A stretch of DNA of 50,381 bases from Rhizobium leguminosarum bv. viciae USDA 2370 (GTDB taxonomy: Bacteria; Pseudomonadota; Alphaproteobacteria; Rhizobiales; Rhizobiaceae), in the NCBI RefSeq assembly GCF_002008365.1, contig NZ_MRDL01000045.1, positions 1 through 50,381 on the forward strand. The letters run 5' to 3'. Made by a program: the position numbers and the translations under genes. A model generated the notes under the pieces. The model searched no databases, was not told the DNA's origin, and was given only the letters and a program-made list of their open reading frames with translations. Shown in pieces: positions 25,333-33,610 of the stretch; position 1 is the first letter of the stretch; every line of letters begins with the position of its first letter.

Positions 25333-26232
25333 CTAAGGCCAATCGGCGTAACCTGAGGACAGCATGCTGTTTTCCGAGCCGGCCGACGCGCGGGCGATCT
25401 CGCGGTAGCCGGCGGGTGAAAGGCCGGTCTTGCGTTTGAAGAAATGGCTGAAATAGGTCGGGTCGCGAAAGCCGAGGCTGTCGGAGATTTCCTGGATATT
25501 GCGGGCCGAACGCTCCAATCTCAGCTTTGCCTCCTGCACAACGCGCTCGTGCAAGAGCTGGATCGGCGAGCGGCCGAGCGCCCTTTGGCAGATGGAATGC
25601 AGCCGGTCGGCCGTGACGCCCAGCTCTGCGGCATAATCGCTGATCGGCCGGTGCCGGCGGAAGCCGGCCTCGACCAGCTGCCGGTATCTCTGCAGGATCG
25701 ATCCGGTTTCGCCCTGCCCGCGCTGCTCGCTTCTCTCACCATCGGAACCGCGCCACAGCGCCATCAGAATGAGCCTGATATAGGCGGATGCGACCATCCA
25801 GGAGGAGCGGGTGGGATCGCCCAATTCCCGCACGAAGCCCGAAATCAGCGGACTGATTTCGGCCACAGCTGAGGGATCCAATGCCTCGACCAGCTTGCGC
25901 TGCTCGGTGAAGATGCGCAGCGAATAGGATTCCACCTTGTCGCCGATCGCATCGACCATGATCTGCGGCGAAGCTCCGACCAGATGGGCCGCGGTTCCGG
26001 CTGATATCGACAGGTCGCATCGCGCCTGCGGAGGCAGGAAGGCAAGCAGCGGCCCGTGTAGCGGCCGATGGTCGCCATTGTCGAAATGAAGCTCCCCGCT
26101 TCCCTCGCCGAGCAGAAGGAAATGATGGAAATCGGCATAGAGTCCTTTTTGAAAACGGATACGCCGGTGCGACAGCGACGGCCCGTGCCACTCGCCCCTG
26201 GCATAGTGATGAATCCCTCCGTCCGTTGCCAA
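25333..26232 (-). CDS. AraC-family regulator of the aromatic uptake operon
   Basis: A 299-residue protein with an N-terminal cupin-like sensor (HHFLLLGEGSGELHF) and a C-terminal AraC DNA-binding domain. First HTH: ISDYAAELGVTADRLHSICQ; second: NIQEISDSLGFRDPTYFSHFFKR, a classic match. The start is a TTG at complement 26230-26232, supported by GGAGGAG just upstream. It is divergent from the eight-gene aldehyde dehydrogenase/Liv transporter operon and probably activates it on sensing an aromatic substrate; this is inferred from layout. Confidence 0.87.
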   Translation of the reverse strand: MATDGGIHHYARGEWHGPSLSHRRIRFQKGLYADFHHFLLLGEGSGELHFDNGDHRPLHGPLLAFLPPQARCDLSISAGTAAHLVGASPQIMVDAIGDKVESYSLRIFTEQRKLVEALDPSAVAEISPLISGFVRELGDPTRSSWMVASAYIRLILMALWRGSDGERSEQRGQGETGSILQRYRQLVEAGFRRHRPISDYAAELGVTADRLHSICQRALGRSPIQLLHERVVQEAKLRLERSARNIQEISDSLGFRDPTYFSHFFKRKTGLSPAGYREIARASAGSENSMLSSGYADWP

Positions 26233-26264
26233 GCTTCTCCTCCACTCCCCAAGTCAAACAATGC

Positions 26265-26285
26265 TGTAATCGCCGGATAATTACA
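26265..26285. promoter_or_regulatory. Inverted repeat in the AraC / aldehyde dehydrogenase divergent region
   Basis: TGTAAT, nine bases, ATTACA, inside the AT-rich part of the gap 33 bp upstream of the araC-type start. It is the only clear dyad I see there and is a candidate regulator site. AraC proteins usually prefer direct repeats, so its role is uncertain. Confidence 0.35.
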
Positions 26286-26479
26286 ATATTAACCCAATAA
26301 ATCGCTTTCCATCCGCGCCAGATCGGCGTAACCTTTTCTCATCAGCCTTTGGGAGGAGGCTCTTCAACAGATGCAGGAACCGTCAGGCGACCCTCGTGGC
26401 GCCGCGTCCGCTCGTTTTCTCCCATGGCAACAACGCAAACCGGCATGTGGCGCCAGTACGTGGCGCCAATGCCTGGCAA

Positions 26480-27943
26480 ATGGATGGAACAGTGTTCGCG
26501 GCAAAGCTGATGATCAACAACGAGGCGATGGATGCTTCCGAAGGGGCCACCTTCGAACGCATCGATCCGCTGACCGGCGACGTCGCAACGATCGCTTCGG
26601 CAGGATCCGTTGGCGACATGACAAGGGCAGCCAATGCGGCCGCGGCCGCTTTTCCGGACTGGTCCCAGATCGGCCCGGGCGAACGGCGCAGGCTCCTGAA
26701 TGCCGCAGCCGATATCCTCGAGGCCCGCACGCCCGAACTCATTGCCGCCATGACTGGAGAAACTGGCGCCACCGCGCAATGGGCGGCGATCAATTGCGGC
26801 CTTGGCGCGGATATTCTTCGCGAGGCGGCGGCGATGACCACGCAAATATCAGGCGAGCTCATTCCTTCAGGCATTCCGGGAAGCCTCGCCATGGCGGTCC
26901 GCCAGCCGGCAGGCGTCTGCGTCGGCATTGCCCCCTGGAATGCACCTATCATCCTCGGCACCCGCGCCGTTGCCATGCCGCTTGCCTGCGGCAACACGGT
27001 TATCCTGAAAGCCTCCGAACTCTGCCCGAAGACCCATGGCCTGATCGGCGACATCCTCTGTGACGCCGGTTTCCCGCGCGGCGTCGTCAATGTCGTTTCC
27101 AATGCGCCGAGCGATGCCGCCGCCGTCGTCGACGCGCTGATCGCCCATCCGGCCGTGCGCCGCATCAATTTCACCGGCTCCACCCGTGTCGGCAGGATCA
27201 TCGCCGAATCCGCGGCAAGGCATCTCAAGCGCTGCCTGCTTGAGCTCGGCGGCAAGGCGCCGTTCATCGTCCTTGCCGACGCCGATATCGATGAGGCCGT
27301 GAGTGCTGCCGCCTTCGGCGCCTTCATGAACCAGGGCCAGATCTGCATGTCGACCGAACGGATCATCCTCATGGACGAGATCGCCGACGGCTTCGTTGGC
27401 AAATTCCGAACGAAGGCCGCAACCCTTGTCGCCGGCAATCCCAAGGACGGCAACACGCCGCTCGGCACGCTGATCAACACTGAGGCCGTCCGGCGTGTCA
27501 GGTCGCTCGTCGATGATGCCCTGCAGAAGGGCGCGGTTCTCGTCTGCGGCGGCCAGGCCAACGGCACGCTGATGGACGCAACCGTCATCGATCACGTGAC
27601 GCCTGCCATGCGCATCTACCGCGAGGAGAGCTTTGGACCGGTGGCGGCGATCATCCGGGTCGGTAGCGTCGACGAGGCTGTGACGGTTGCCAACGACAAC
27701 GAATATGGGCTGTCGGCGGCCGTTTTCAGCGCCGACGTCAATACAGCACTTGCCGTTGCCATGCGGCTCGAATCCGGCATCTGCCACATCAACGAAGCCA
27801 CAGTTTCCGACGAGCCGCAAATGCCCTTCGGCGGCGTCAAATCAAGCGGCTACGGCCGCTTCGGCGGCAAGGCCGCGATCGATGAATTCACCGAGCTCAG
27901 ATGGATCACCATGGCCTCGGGAAAACGGCACTACCCGATCTGA
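26480..27943 (+). CDS. Vanillin/salicylaldehyde-type NAD-dependent aldehyde dehydrogenase (copy 1)
   Basis: An aldehyde dehydrogenase of about 487 residues. Landmarks are IAPWNAPIILGTRAVAMPLACGN, ELGGKAPFIVLADADI with the general-base Glu, and the catalytic Cys in NQGQICMSTERI. The C-terminal RHYPI is typical of vanillin and salicylaldehyde dehydrogenases. Start choice is uncertain: ATG 26480 is taken, but GTG 26492 or ATG 26510 fit alignment with the paralog at 33611 as well, while the strong GGGAGGAGG at 26351-26359 precedes an out-of-frame ATG at 26371. It leads the transport operon and probably oxidises an aromatic aldehyde to its acid. Confidence 0.85.
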   Translation: MDGTVFAAKLMINNEAMDASEGATFERIDPLTGDVATIASAGSVGDMTRAANAAAAAFPDWSQIGPGERRRLLNAAADILEARTPELIAAMTGETGATAQWAAINCGLGADILREAAAMTTQISGELIPSGIPGSLAMAVRQPAGVCVGIAPWNAPIILGTRAVAMPLACGNTVILKASELCPKTHGLIGDILCDAGFPRGVVNVVSNAPSDAAAVVDALIAHPAVRRINFTGSTRVGRIIAESAARHLKRCLLELGGKAPFIVLADADIDEAVSAAAFGAFMNQGQICMSTERIILMDEIADGFVGKFRTKAATLVAGNPKDGNTPLGTLINTEAVRRVRSLVDDALQKGAVLVCGGQANGTLMDATVIDHVTPAMRIYREESFGPVAAIIRVGSVDEAVTVANDNEYGLSAAVFSADVNTALAVAMRLESGICHINEATVSDEPQMPFGGVKSSGYGRFGGKAAIDEFTELRWITMASGKRHYPI

Positions 27944-28012
27944 ATTGAGATCGGTCGGGATGAACACTGGGAACGGGCTGGGAGGCCCGCATCAAGAGGG
28001 AGGAATGAATTC

Positions 28013-29332
28013 ATGAACGGCATTTTCCGCAGCGGAAAATTCAACGCGGCATCGCTGAGCCGCCGCTCTTTCATCGCATCGACCGTGGCGGGCGGTGCAG
28101 CGCTGGCGCTTTCCCGCCGCACGGCCTTCGCTCAGAGCGGCGATACGCTGAAGGTCGGCTTCATCAGTCCGCGCACCGGCCCTCTCGGCGGCTTCGGCGA
28201 GACGGACGGTTATGTGCTCGAACTGGCGCGCAAGGCGCTGGCGAACGGCCTGCAGGCGGGCGGCAAGACCTGGAAGGTTGATATTCTCGACCAGGATACT
28301 CAGTCTGACCCTTCACGCGCAGGCCAGTTGGCAAAGGACCTGATCAACAACCAGGCGATCGACCTGATGCTCGCCGTCTCGACGCCCGAAACCATCAACC
28401 CGGTGGCCGACGCCTGCGAAGCGGCCGGTATTCCCTGCCTCTCGACGGTCATGCCCTGGGAAGCCTGGTATTTCGGCCGCGGCGCCAAGCCGGGCGCGCC
28501 GTCGCCCTTCAAATGGACCTATCATTTCGGCTTCGGCGTCGAAGAGTTCCACAAGGCCTATGTGTCGCAGTGGAACCTGATCGAGACCAACAAGAAGGTC
28601 GGCGTCATGTATCCCAACGACGCCGACGGCAATGCGATCCGCACCCATCTGGCGCCGGCGCTTGCCAAGGCGGGCTTCACCATCGTCGATCCGGGAGCCT
28701 ATGAAACCGGAACCACCGACTTTACCGCGCAAATCGCTCTCTTCAGGCAGGAGGGCGTGGAGATCTTCAATTCGTTCCCGATACCGCCTGACTTCGCCGC
28801 CTTCTGGCGCCAGGCTGCGCAGCAGGGCCTTACCCAGCAGATCAAGATCTGCCAGATCGCCAAGACGGGCCTGTTTCCCTCCGACATCGAGGCGCTCGGC
28901 GACCTCGGCCTGAACATCGGCAGCGCCGCCTATTGGCACAAGGCCTTCCCCTACAAATCCACGCTGACAGGCGTATCCGGAACCGAACTCGCCGACGGCT
29001 ATGAGACGGCCAGCGGCAAGCAGTGGACGCAGCAGCTCGGCGCCAGCCTTGCGCTTCTCGACGCCGGCTTCGATGCACTGAAGGCCAGCACGGACGTCAA
29101 AAGCAAGGAGGCCGTCGCCGAGGCGATCAGCACGCTGAAGACCACCACGATCGCCGGCAAGGTCGATTTCACCAGCGGCCCCGTCGCCAACGTCTCTCCC
29201 GGACCGATCATCGGCACGCAATGGGTGAAAGCGGCGGAGGGCTCGAAATTCGCGCTCGACTACGTCGTCACCGAAAATGCCACCGACCCCAATGTCCCGG
29301 TCGGCGCCAAGCTTACCGCTTACAATGGATAA
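28013..29332 (+). CDS. Liv-type ABC transporter binding protein with Tat signal
   Basis: A 439-residue periplasmic protein of the branched-chain amino acid/amide/aromatic binding family (Peripla_BP_6 type). The N-terminus has SRRSFIA followed by a hydrophobic stretch and AFAQS, a twin-arginine export signal, so it is folded before export. Mature landmarks include GFISPRTGPLGGFGE and TPETINPVADACEAAGIPC. The ATG has GGGAGGAATGA before it. Given CalA-like and vanillin-type dehydrogenases in the operon, the ligand is probably a lignin-derived aromatic compound. Confidence 0.88.
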   Translation: MNGIFRSGKFNAASLSRRSFIASTVAGGAALALSRRTAFAQSGDTLKVGFISPRTGPLGGFGETDGYVLELARKALANGLQAGGKTWKVDILDQDTQSDPSRAGQLAKDLINNQAIDLMLAVSTPETINPVADACEAAGIPCLSTVMPWEAWYFGRGAKPGAPSPFKWTYHFGFGVEEFHKAYVSQWNLIETNKKVGVMYPNDADGNAIRTHLAPALAKAGFTIVDPGAYETGTTDFTAQIALFRQEGVEIFNSFPIPPDFAAFWRQAAQQGLTQQIKICQIAKTGLFPSDIEALGDLGLNIGSAAYWHKAFPYKSTLTGVSGTELADGYETASGKQWTQQLGASLALLDAGFDALKASTDVKSKEAVAEAISTLKTTTIAGKVDFTSGPVANVSPGPIIGTQWVKAAEGSKFALDYVVTENATDPNVPVGAKLTAYNG

Positions 29333-30092
29333 CCAAGTGCAGCGACAGGAAGCGCAAAGGCGGCCGGGGGGAGCCTTTCTCTCGGCCAAGGGGATCCACA
29401 AGCGGTTCGGCGCGCTTGTGGTGCTGGAGAATCTGGATTTTTCCATGGGCGATGGCGAGGCGGTCGGCATTGTCGGGCCGAACGGCGCGGGCAAGACGAC
29501 CCTGCTCAACGTGCTCGCCGGCGCCTTCCCGCCGAATGAGGGAAGCATTACCTTCGACGGCGCCAACGTCACGAGCCGGACGGCGGCGGAACGCTGCCGC
29601 TCCGGGCTCGTCCGGACCCATCAGATTCCCAAGCCTTTCAGCGGCATGACGACCTTCGAAAATGTCTTCGTCGCCGCATCGCACGGCAGTGCCGCAAGCC
29701 GCGACGAGGCCTATGAGCGTGTGGTGGATTCACTTTCCCTTTGCGGCATGCTCGGGGTGGCTAACCGCCCTGCCGACACGCTCGGTCTGCTGGATCGCAA
29801 ACGCCTGGAGCTTGCTCGTGCGCTTGCCACGCAACCGAGGTTATTGCTGCTCGACGAGATCGGCGGCGGCCTGACCGATGGCGAGGCGAGCGAGCTCGTC
29901 GAAACCATCCTCGAATTGCGCCGCCGCGGCATCGGCATCGTCTGGATCGAACATATCGTTCACATCCTCCTGCAGGTGGCGGAGCGACTGATCTGCATGG
30001 ATGCCGGCAGGATCATCGCCGATGGCGAACCGAAAATGGTCATGAGCAATGCGGAGGTGGTCAAGGCCTATCTCGGAGGAACACCCGCATGA
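29325..30092 (+). CDS. Liv-type ABC transporter ATPase (LivG-like)
   Basis: A 255-residue ATPase with Walker A GPNGAGKTT, the LivG-type Q-loop stretch RTHQIPKPFSGMTTFENV, and Walker B LLLLDEIGGGLTDGE. The signature region is GLLDRKRLELARAL, diverged from the usual LSGG form, as is common in LivG proteins. The ATG at 29325 overlaps the binding-protein stop by 8 bp. It works with the LivF-like partner to drive uptake. Confidence 0.88.
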   Translation: MDNQVQRQEAQRRPGGAFLSAKGIHKRFGALVVLENLDFSMGDGEAVGIVGPNGAGKTTLLNVLAGAFPPNEGSITFDGANVTSRTAAERCRSGLVRTHQIPKPFSGMTTFENVFVAASHGSAASRDEAYERVVDSLSLCGMLGVANRPADTLGLLDRKRLELARALATQPRLLLLDEIGGGLTDGEASELVETILELRRRGIGIVWIEHIVHILLQVAERLICMDAGRIIADGEPKMVMSNAEVVKAYLGGTPA

Positions 30093-30817
30093 GCCTTCTC
30101 TCCATCCGCGACCTCGACGTTCGCCACGGCCTGCTCCAGGCAGTGCGCGGGGTCAGTTTCGATATTGGCAAGGGCGAGGTGCTGGCGCTGGTCGGCGCGA
30201 ACGGCGCGGGCAAGACGACGCTGCTCAGATCGATCGCCGGCGCCCATCTGCCATCCTCCGGCAGCATCCTTCTTAACGACGAAGATCTGGCCGCCGTCCC
30301 GTCCCACAAGCGGATCGCCAAGGGCATCGCTCTGGTGCCGGAAGGCCGGCGCCTGTTTTCACAGATGACGGTGGAGGAAAACCTGCTTCTCGGAAAGACC
30401 TCCGGCCGCAAGGGCGATTGGGACATCGATCGTGTCCTCGACGCCTTTCCGAACCTGAAACCCCGCCGTCACGCCAAAACCGGACACCTCTCGGGCGGGG
30501 AACAGCAGGCGACCGCCATCGGCCGGGCGCTGATGAGCAATCCCGATATTCTTCTCCTGGACGAGGTCTCGCTCGGACTTTCGCCTCTGGTCGTCGATCG
30601 CGTCTATGCCCAGTTGCAGTCACTGCTCACGTCGGGGACGACCATCGTGCTCGTCGAGCAGGATCTCGCCCGCGCCATGAGCGTGGCGAGCCGTGTCATC
30701 TGCATGCTGGAAGGACGCATCGTCCTCGACAGGCCGGCGGCGGCCGTCACGCGCGAGCACGTCACCCAGGCCTATTTCGGATTGCACCGGGCAGCCGGCG
30801 AAAGGAGCGCATCGTGA
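30089..30817 (+). CDS. Liv-type ABC transporter ATPase (LivF-like)
   Basis: A 242-residue ATPase with Walker A GANGAGKTT, the LivF-typical LVPEGRRLFSQMTVEENL, signature LSGGEQQATAIGRALM and Walker B LLLDEVSLGLSP. The ATG overlaps the preceding stop (ATGA). It is the second ATPase of the heterodimeric Liv-type importer. Confidence 0.9.
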   Translation: MSLLSIRDLDVRHGLLQAVRGVSFDIGKGEVLALVGANGAGKTTLLRSIAGAHLPSSGSILLNDEDLAAVPSHKRIAKGIALVPEGRRLFSQMTVEENLLLGKTSGRKGDWDIDRVLDAFPNLKPRRHAKTGHLSGGEQQATAIGRALMSNPDILLLDEVSLGLSPLVVDRVYAQLQSLLTSGTTIVLVEQDLARAMSVASRVICMLEGRIVLDRPAAAVTREHVTQAYFGLHRAAGERSAS

Positions 30818-31728
30818 TCAACACCCTGCTCCAGGGCATCCTGCTCGGCGGCTACTACGCCGTCATCGCCTGCGGACTGTCCTTCATGTTCTCGGTGATG
30901 CGGATCATCAATCTTGCGCATGGCAGCCTGGCGGTCGCAGCCGCTTACGGACTGTGGCTGCTCGCCGCCAAATTCGGCATTCCGCCCTTCGCCGGCCTGC
31001 TGATCGTGCTGCCGGTCATGGCGGCCGTCGGCTGGCTGTTACAGCGCTTCATCCTGGAACGAAGCGCCCGCGGCGGCACGCTGCTGCCGATCCTGACGAC
31101 CTTCGGCCTGTCGATCGTCATCGACAACCTGCTGTTCGAGCAGTTCGGCGCCGACACCCGCTCGCTCGCACCGTTCATCGGCAACCTGTCCTATGCATCC
31201 TGGCAGCTTCCGGGCCACATCTTCGTCGGCAAGCTTGCCGTCCTGATGATGGTGACGGCGATGCTCATTCTCGGCGGGCTGCAGTTCTTCCTGAGCCGCT
31301 TTGCGCTTGGTCGCGCGATCCGCGCCACGGCCGAGGATCCCGATACGGCCGGGCTGGTCGGCATCGATGCCCGCAGGGTAAACGCCGTCGCCACGGCGAT
31401 CACCATGGTCACGGTCGGGATCGCCGGTGCTTTTCTCGGGATGCGGGCAACCTTCAGCCCCTATGCCGGCGGCCCACAGCTTCTCTTCGCCTTCGAGGCG
31501 GCCGTCATTGGAGGAGCGGGATCACTATGGGGGACGCTTGCCGGCGGCATCGTTCTCGGTCTTGCCCAATCGCTCGGCGCGCAATTGCATCCGCAAGGCT
31601 TCCTGATCGGCGGCCATGCCGTGTTCCTGCTGGTGCTTTTCGTCAGGCTGTCCCGGTTCGGCATGCCGGTTCTCGATAAATTTGGCGCCTCTCTCAAACT
31701 GCGCACCCGTCTCCGGAGCCCGACATGA
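30814..31728 (+). CDS. Liv-type ABC transporter permease (LivH-like)
   Basis: A 304-residue membrane protein with about eight hydrophobic helices. It opens with LLQGILLGGYYAVIACGLSF and MRIINLAHGSL, the LivH signature, and has RAIRATAEDPDTAGLVGID in the coupling loop. The start is a GTG overlapping the LivF stop (GTGA), with AAAGGAG upstream; the open frame extends further up but inside the LivF gene. It is one of the two channel subunits. Confidence 0.88.
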   Translation: MINTLLQGILLGGYYAVIACGLSFMFSVMRIINLAHGSLAVAAAYGLWLLAAKFGIPPFAGLLIVLPVMAAVGWLLQRFILERSARGGTLLPILTTFGLSIVIDNLLFEQFGADTRSLAPFIGNLSYASWQLPGHIFVGKLAVLMMVTAMLILGGLQFFLSRFALGRAIRATAEDPDTAGLVGIDARRVNAVATAITMVTVGIAGAFLGMRATFSPYAGGPQLLFAFEAAVIGGAGSLWGTLAGGIVLGLAQSLGAQLHPQGFLIGGHAVFLLVLFVRLSRFGMPVLDKFGASLKLRTRLRSPT

Positions 31729-32762
31729 GCCCCAACGCGACCCTTGCCTCCACCGGAATATCGATAGAGCGCTGGACGAAATCGTCGCGGGTGGCGCTTG
31801 GCTGCATGGCCGCGGTGCTCGCCCTGCTGATGTTTGCCCCCGCCGTGCTCGGCGCCGGTGCGATCGACCGGATGACAGCCCTGTTCATCTACGTGATCCT
31901 TGCCGCCATGTGGAATGCGCTTGCCGGTTTCGGTGGGCTCGTCTCGGTCGGCCAGCAGGTGTTCTTCGGCCTCGGCGCCTATTTCACCATCCGGCTGGCC
32001 GATGCGGGGCTCAATCCCTTCGTCGCGCTGTTTGCCGCCGCGGTCGTGACCGGCGTCCTGTCAATCCCGCTTTCGCTGTTCATGCTGCGCCTGAAGGGCG
32101 GCGAGTTCGCGATCGGCATGTGGGTCATAGCCGAACTTGCCCATCTGCTCGTCAATCTCGACCGGCTGATCCAGGGGGAAACGGGAACCTCGCTGATTTC
32201 GCTCAATGTCTATGACGGCAACATGCGGCGGGCAACGATCTACTGGCTCGCCTTGATAGCCATGGCCGCCCTGCTCGGCGCTCTCTTCCTCCTGATGCGC
32301 AGCCGCGCCGGTGCCGCCATGCAGGCGATCCGCGACAATGAGGAGGCGGCAACCTCGCTCGGCGTGCGCGTGATCGCCACCAATCGGCTGCTCTTCGTGC
32401 TCGCCGCCTTCGGCATCGCGGTCGCCGGAGGCCTGTGGCTGGCGACCGCCACCACCTTCCAGCCGAAGACCTATTTCAGCGTCCAATGGACGGCCTACAT
32501 GATCTTCATGGTGCTGGTCGGCGGGATCGGCAAGTTCGAAGGCGCGATCCTTGGCGCCATCCTGTTCTTCGTGATCGAGACCTTCTTCGGCGCAGCCGGC
32601 GTCTGGTACCTGATCGGCCTCGGCGCCACCGCCGTGATTTTCTCGCTCTACCTGCCGCGCGGCCTTTGGGGCGAAATCGAGCGCCGTTTCGATTTTCAAC
32701 TTCTGCCCGTCGGCTATCGGCTGAAATTGCCCGGTCCGCATAAAATCCAATGGGAAGAATGA
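31725..32762 (+). CDS. Liv-type ABC transporter permease (LivM-like)
   Basis: A 345-residue membrane protein, the second channel subunit. Landmarks are ILAAMWNALAGFGGLVSVGQ, RAGAAMQAIRDNEEAATSLG in the coupling loop, and the C-terminal GLGATAVIFSLYLPRGLWG. The ATG overlaps the LivH stop (ATGA). The whole binding protein-LivG-LivF-LivH-LivM set is complete and compact. Confidence 0.9.
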   Translation: MSPNATLASTGISIERWTKSSRVALGCMAAVLALLMFAPAVLGAGAIDRMTALFIYVILAAMWNALAGFGGLVSVGQQVFFGLGAYFTIRLADAGLNPFVALFAAAVVTGVLSIPLSLFMLRLKGGEFAIGMWVIAELAHLLVNLDRLIQGETGTSLISLNVYDGNMRRATIYWLALIAMAALLGALFLLMRSRAGAAMQAIRDNEEAATSLGVRVIATNRLLFVLAAFGIAVAGGLWLATATTFQPKTYFSVQWTAYMIFMVLVGGIGKFEGAILGAILFFVIETFFGAAGVWYLIGLGATAVIFSLYLPRGLWGEIERRFDFQLLPVGYRLKLPGPHKIQWEE

Positions 32763-32801
32763 GCCGGCTTGCGTCCGGATCTCTTGCGAAAGGTGACGTT
32801 C

Positions 32802-33587
32802 ATGCTTTTTGGTAAAACGATCCTGGTGACCGGCGTGGCTTCCGGCATCGGCGCCCGCACGGCGGAACTGGCCGGCCAGATGGGCGCCGAGGTCATTGGC
32901 GTCGATGTCCGCGAGCCTGCCAGTGGAAGTGCCGCCTTCATCAAGGGTGATCTGTCCACCGCATCAGGCGTTGCCGACATCGTTGCGCAGCTTCCGGTGC
33001 GCCTCGACGCGCTCGCCAATGTCGCCGGCCTTTCCGGCAGCACCGGCGTCGTCTCGACGCTCGCCGTCAATTTCTACGGGCTTCGCGCCCTCTCCGAAAC
33101 CGTGGCACCCCGCCTGCGCGAAGGCGGCGCCATCGTCAACGTCGCCTCGATCGCCGGCTACGGCTGGCGCGCCAATCTCGAGCGGGCAAAGTCGCTCGCC
33201 GGCATAGACGGCTTTCCCGAGGTGGCGGCGATTGTCGCCGAGCACGGCCTCAAGGACGAGGAAGCCTACCCGCTCTCCAAGGAACTGCTGCTGCTCTGGA
33301 CCATGCGCGCCGCCCATCAGCCGCTGTTCAAAAACCGTGGCATCCGCGTCAATGCCGTCAGCCCCGGGCCGGTGGAAACGCCGATCCTCAAGCAGTTCCG
33401 TGCCGTGCTCGGCGACGCCAGGGTCGATAGCGACATCACCCGCGTCGGCCGCGCCGGCACCTCCGCCGATATCGCACCCGCCGTGCTCTTCCTCTGCTCG
33501 GATGGTGCGCGCTGGATCAACGGCACCAACATTGCCGTCGACGGCGGCCTCGAAGCTTCCATCAACGCCGAAGTTCTCGGCTTCTAG
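32802..33587 (+). CDS. calA: Short-chain dehydrogenase resembling coniferyl-alcohol dehydrogenase
   Basis: A 261-residue SDR. TGVASGIG binds NAD(P); the active site shows Ser in NVASIAGYGW and Tyr/Lys in AYPLSKELLL. The long insert between Ser and Tyr and the VDVREP stretch after the third strand recall CalA, which oxidises coniferyl alcohol to coniferaldehyde, and related 3-alpha-hydroxysteroid dehydrogenases. The gene lies between the transporter and a vanillin-type aldehyde dehydrogenase, which fits an aromatic alcohol. The ATG at 32802 follows GAAAGGTGA; an upstream start adds 11 residues. Confidence 0.72.
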   Translation: MLFGKTILVTGVASGIGARTAELAGQMGAEVIGVDVREPASGSAAFIKGDLSTASGVADIVAQLPVRLDALANVAGLSGSTGVVSTLAVNFYGLRALSETVAPRLREGGAIVNVASIAGYGWRANLERAKSLAGIDGFPEVAAIVAEHGLKDEEAYPLSKELLLLWTMRAAHQPLFKNRGIRVNAVSPGPVETPILKQFRAVLGDARVDSDITRVGRAGTSADIAPAVLFLCSDGARWINGTNIAVDGGLEASINAEVLGF

Positions 33588-33610
33588 TTCTTGTCCCCAG
33601 GAGATCTCCG

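Noticed and set aside
26393..26476. Repeated GTGGCGCC words before the first vanillin-type dehydrogenase
   Set aside because: Three copies of a GC-rich palindromic 8-mer within 60 bp in coding-like sequence can arise by chance in this composition, and the spacing is irregular.
26371..27063. 230-codon frame with ATG near a strong GGGAGGAGG
   Set aside because: It is one frame off the aldehyde dehydrogenase and its translation is low-complexity Arg/Gly-rich with no domain. The ribosome site may serve the dehydrogenase from another start, or mark a changed start region.
28313..29572. 419-codon minus-strand frame
   Set aside because: Antisense to the Liv-type binding protein and ATPase genes; no motif or ribosome site of its own.
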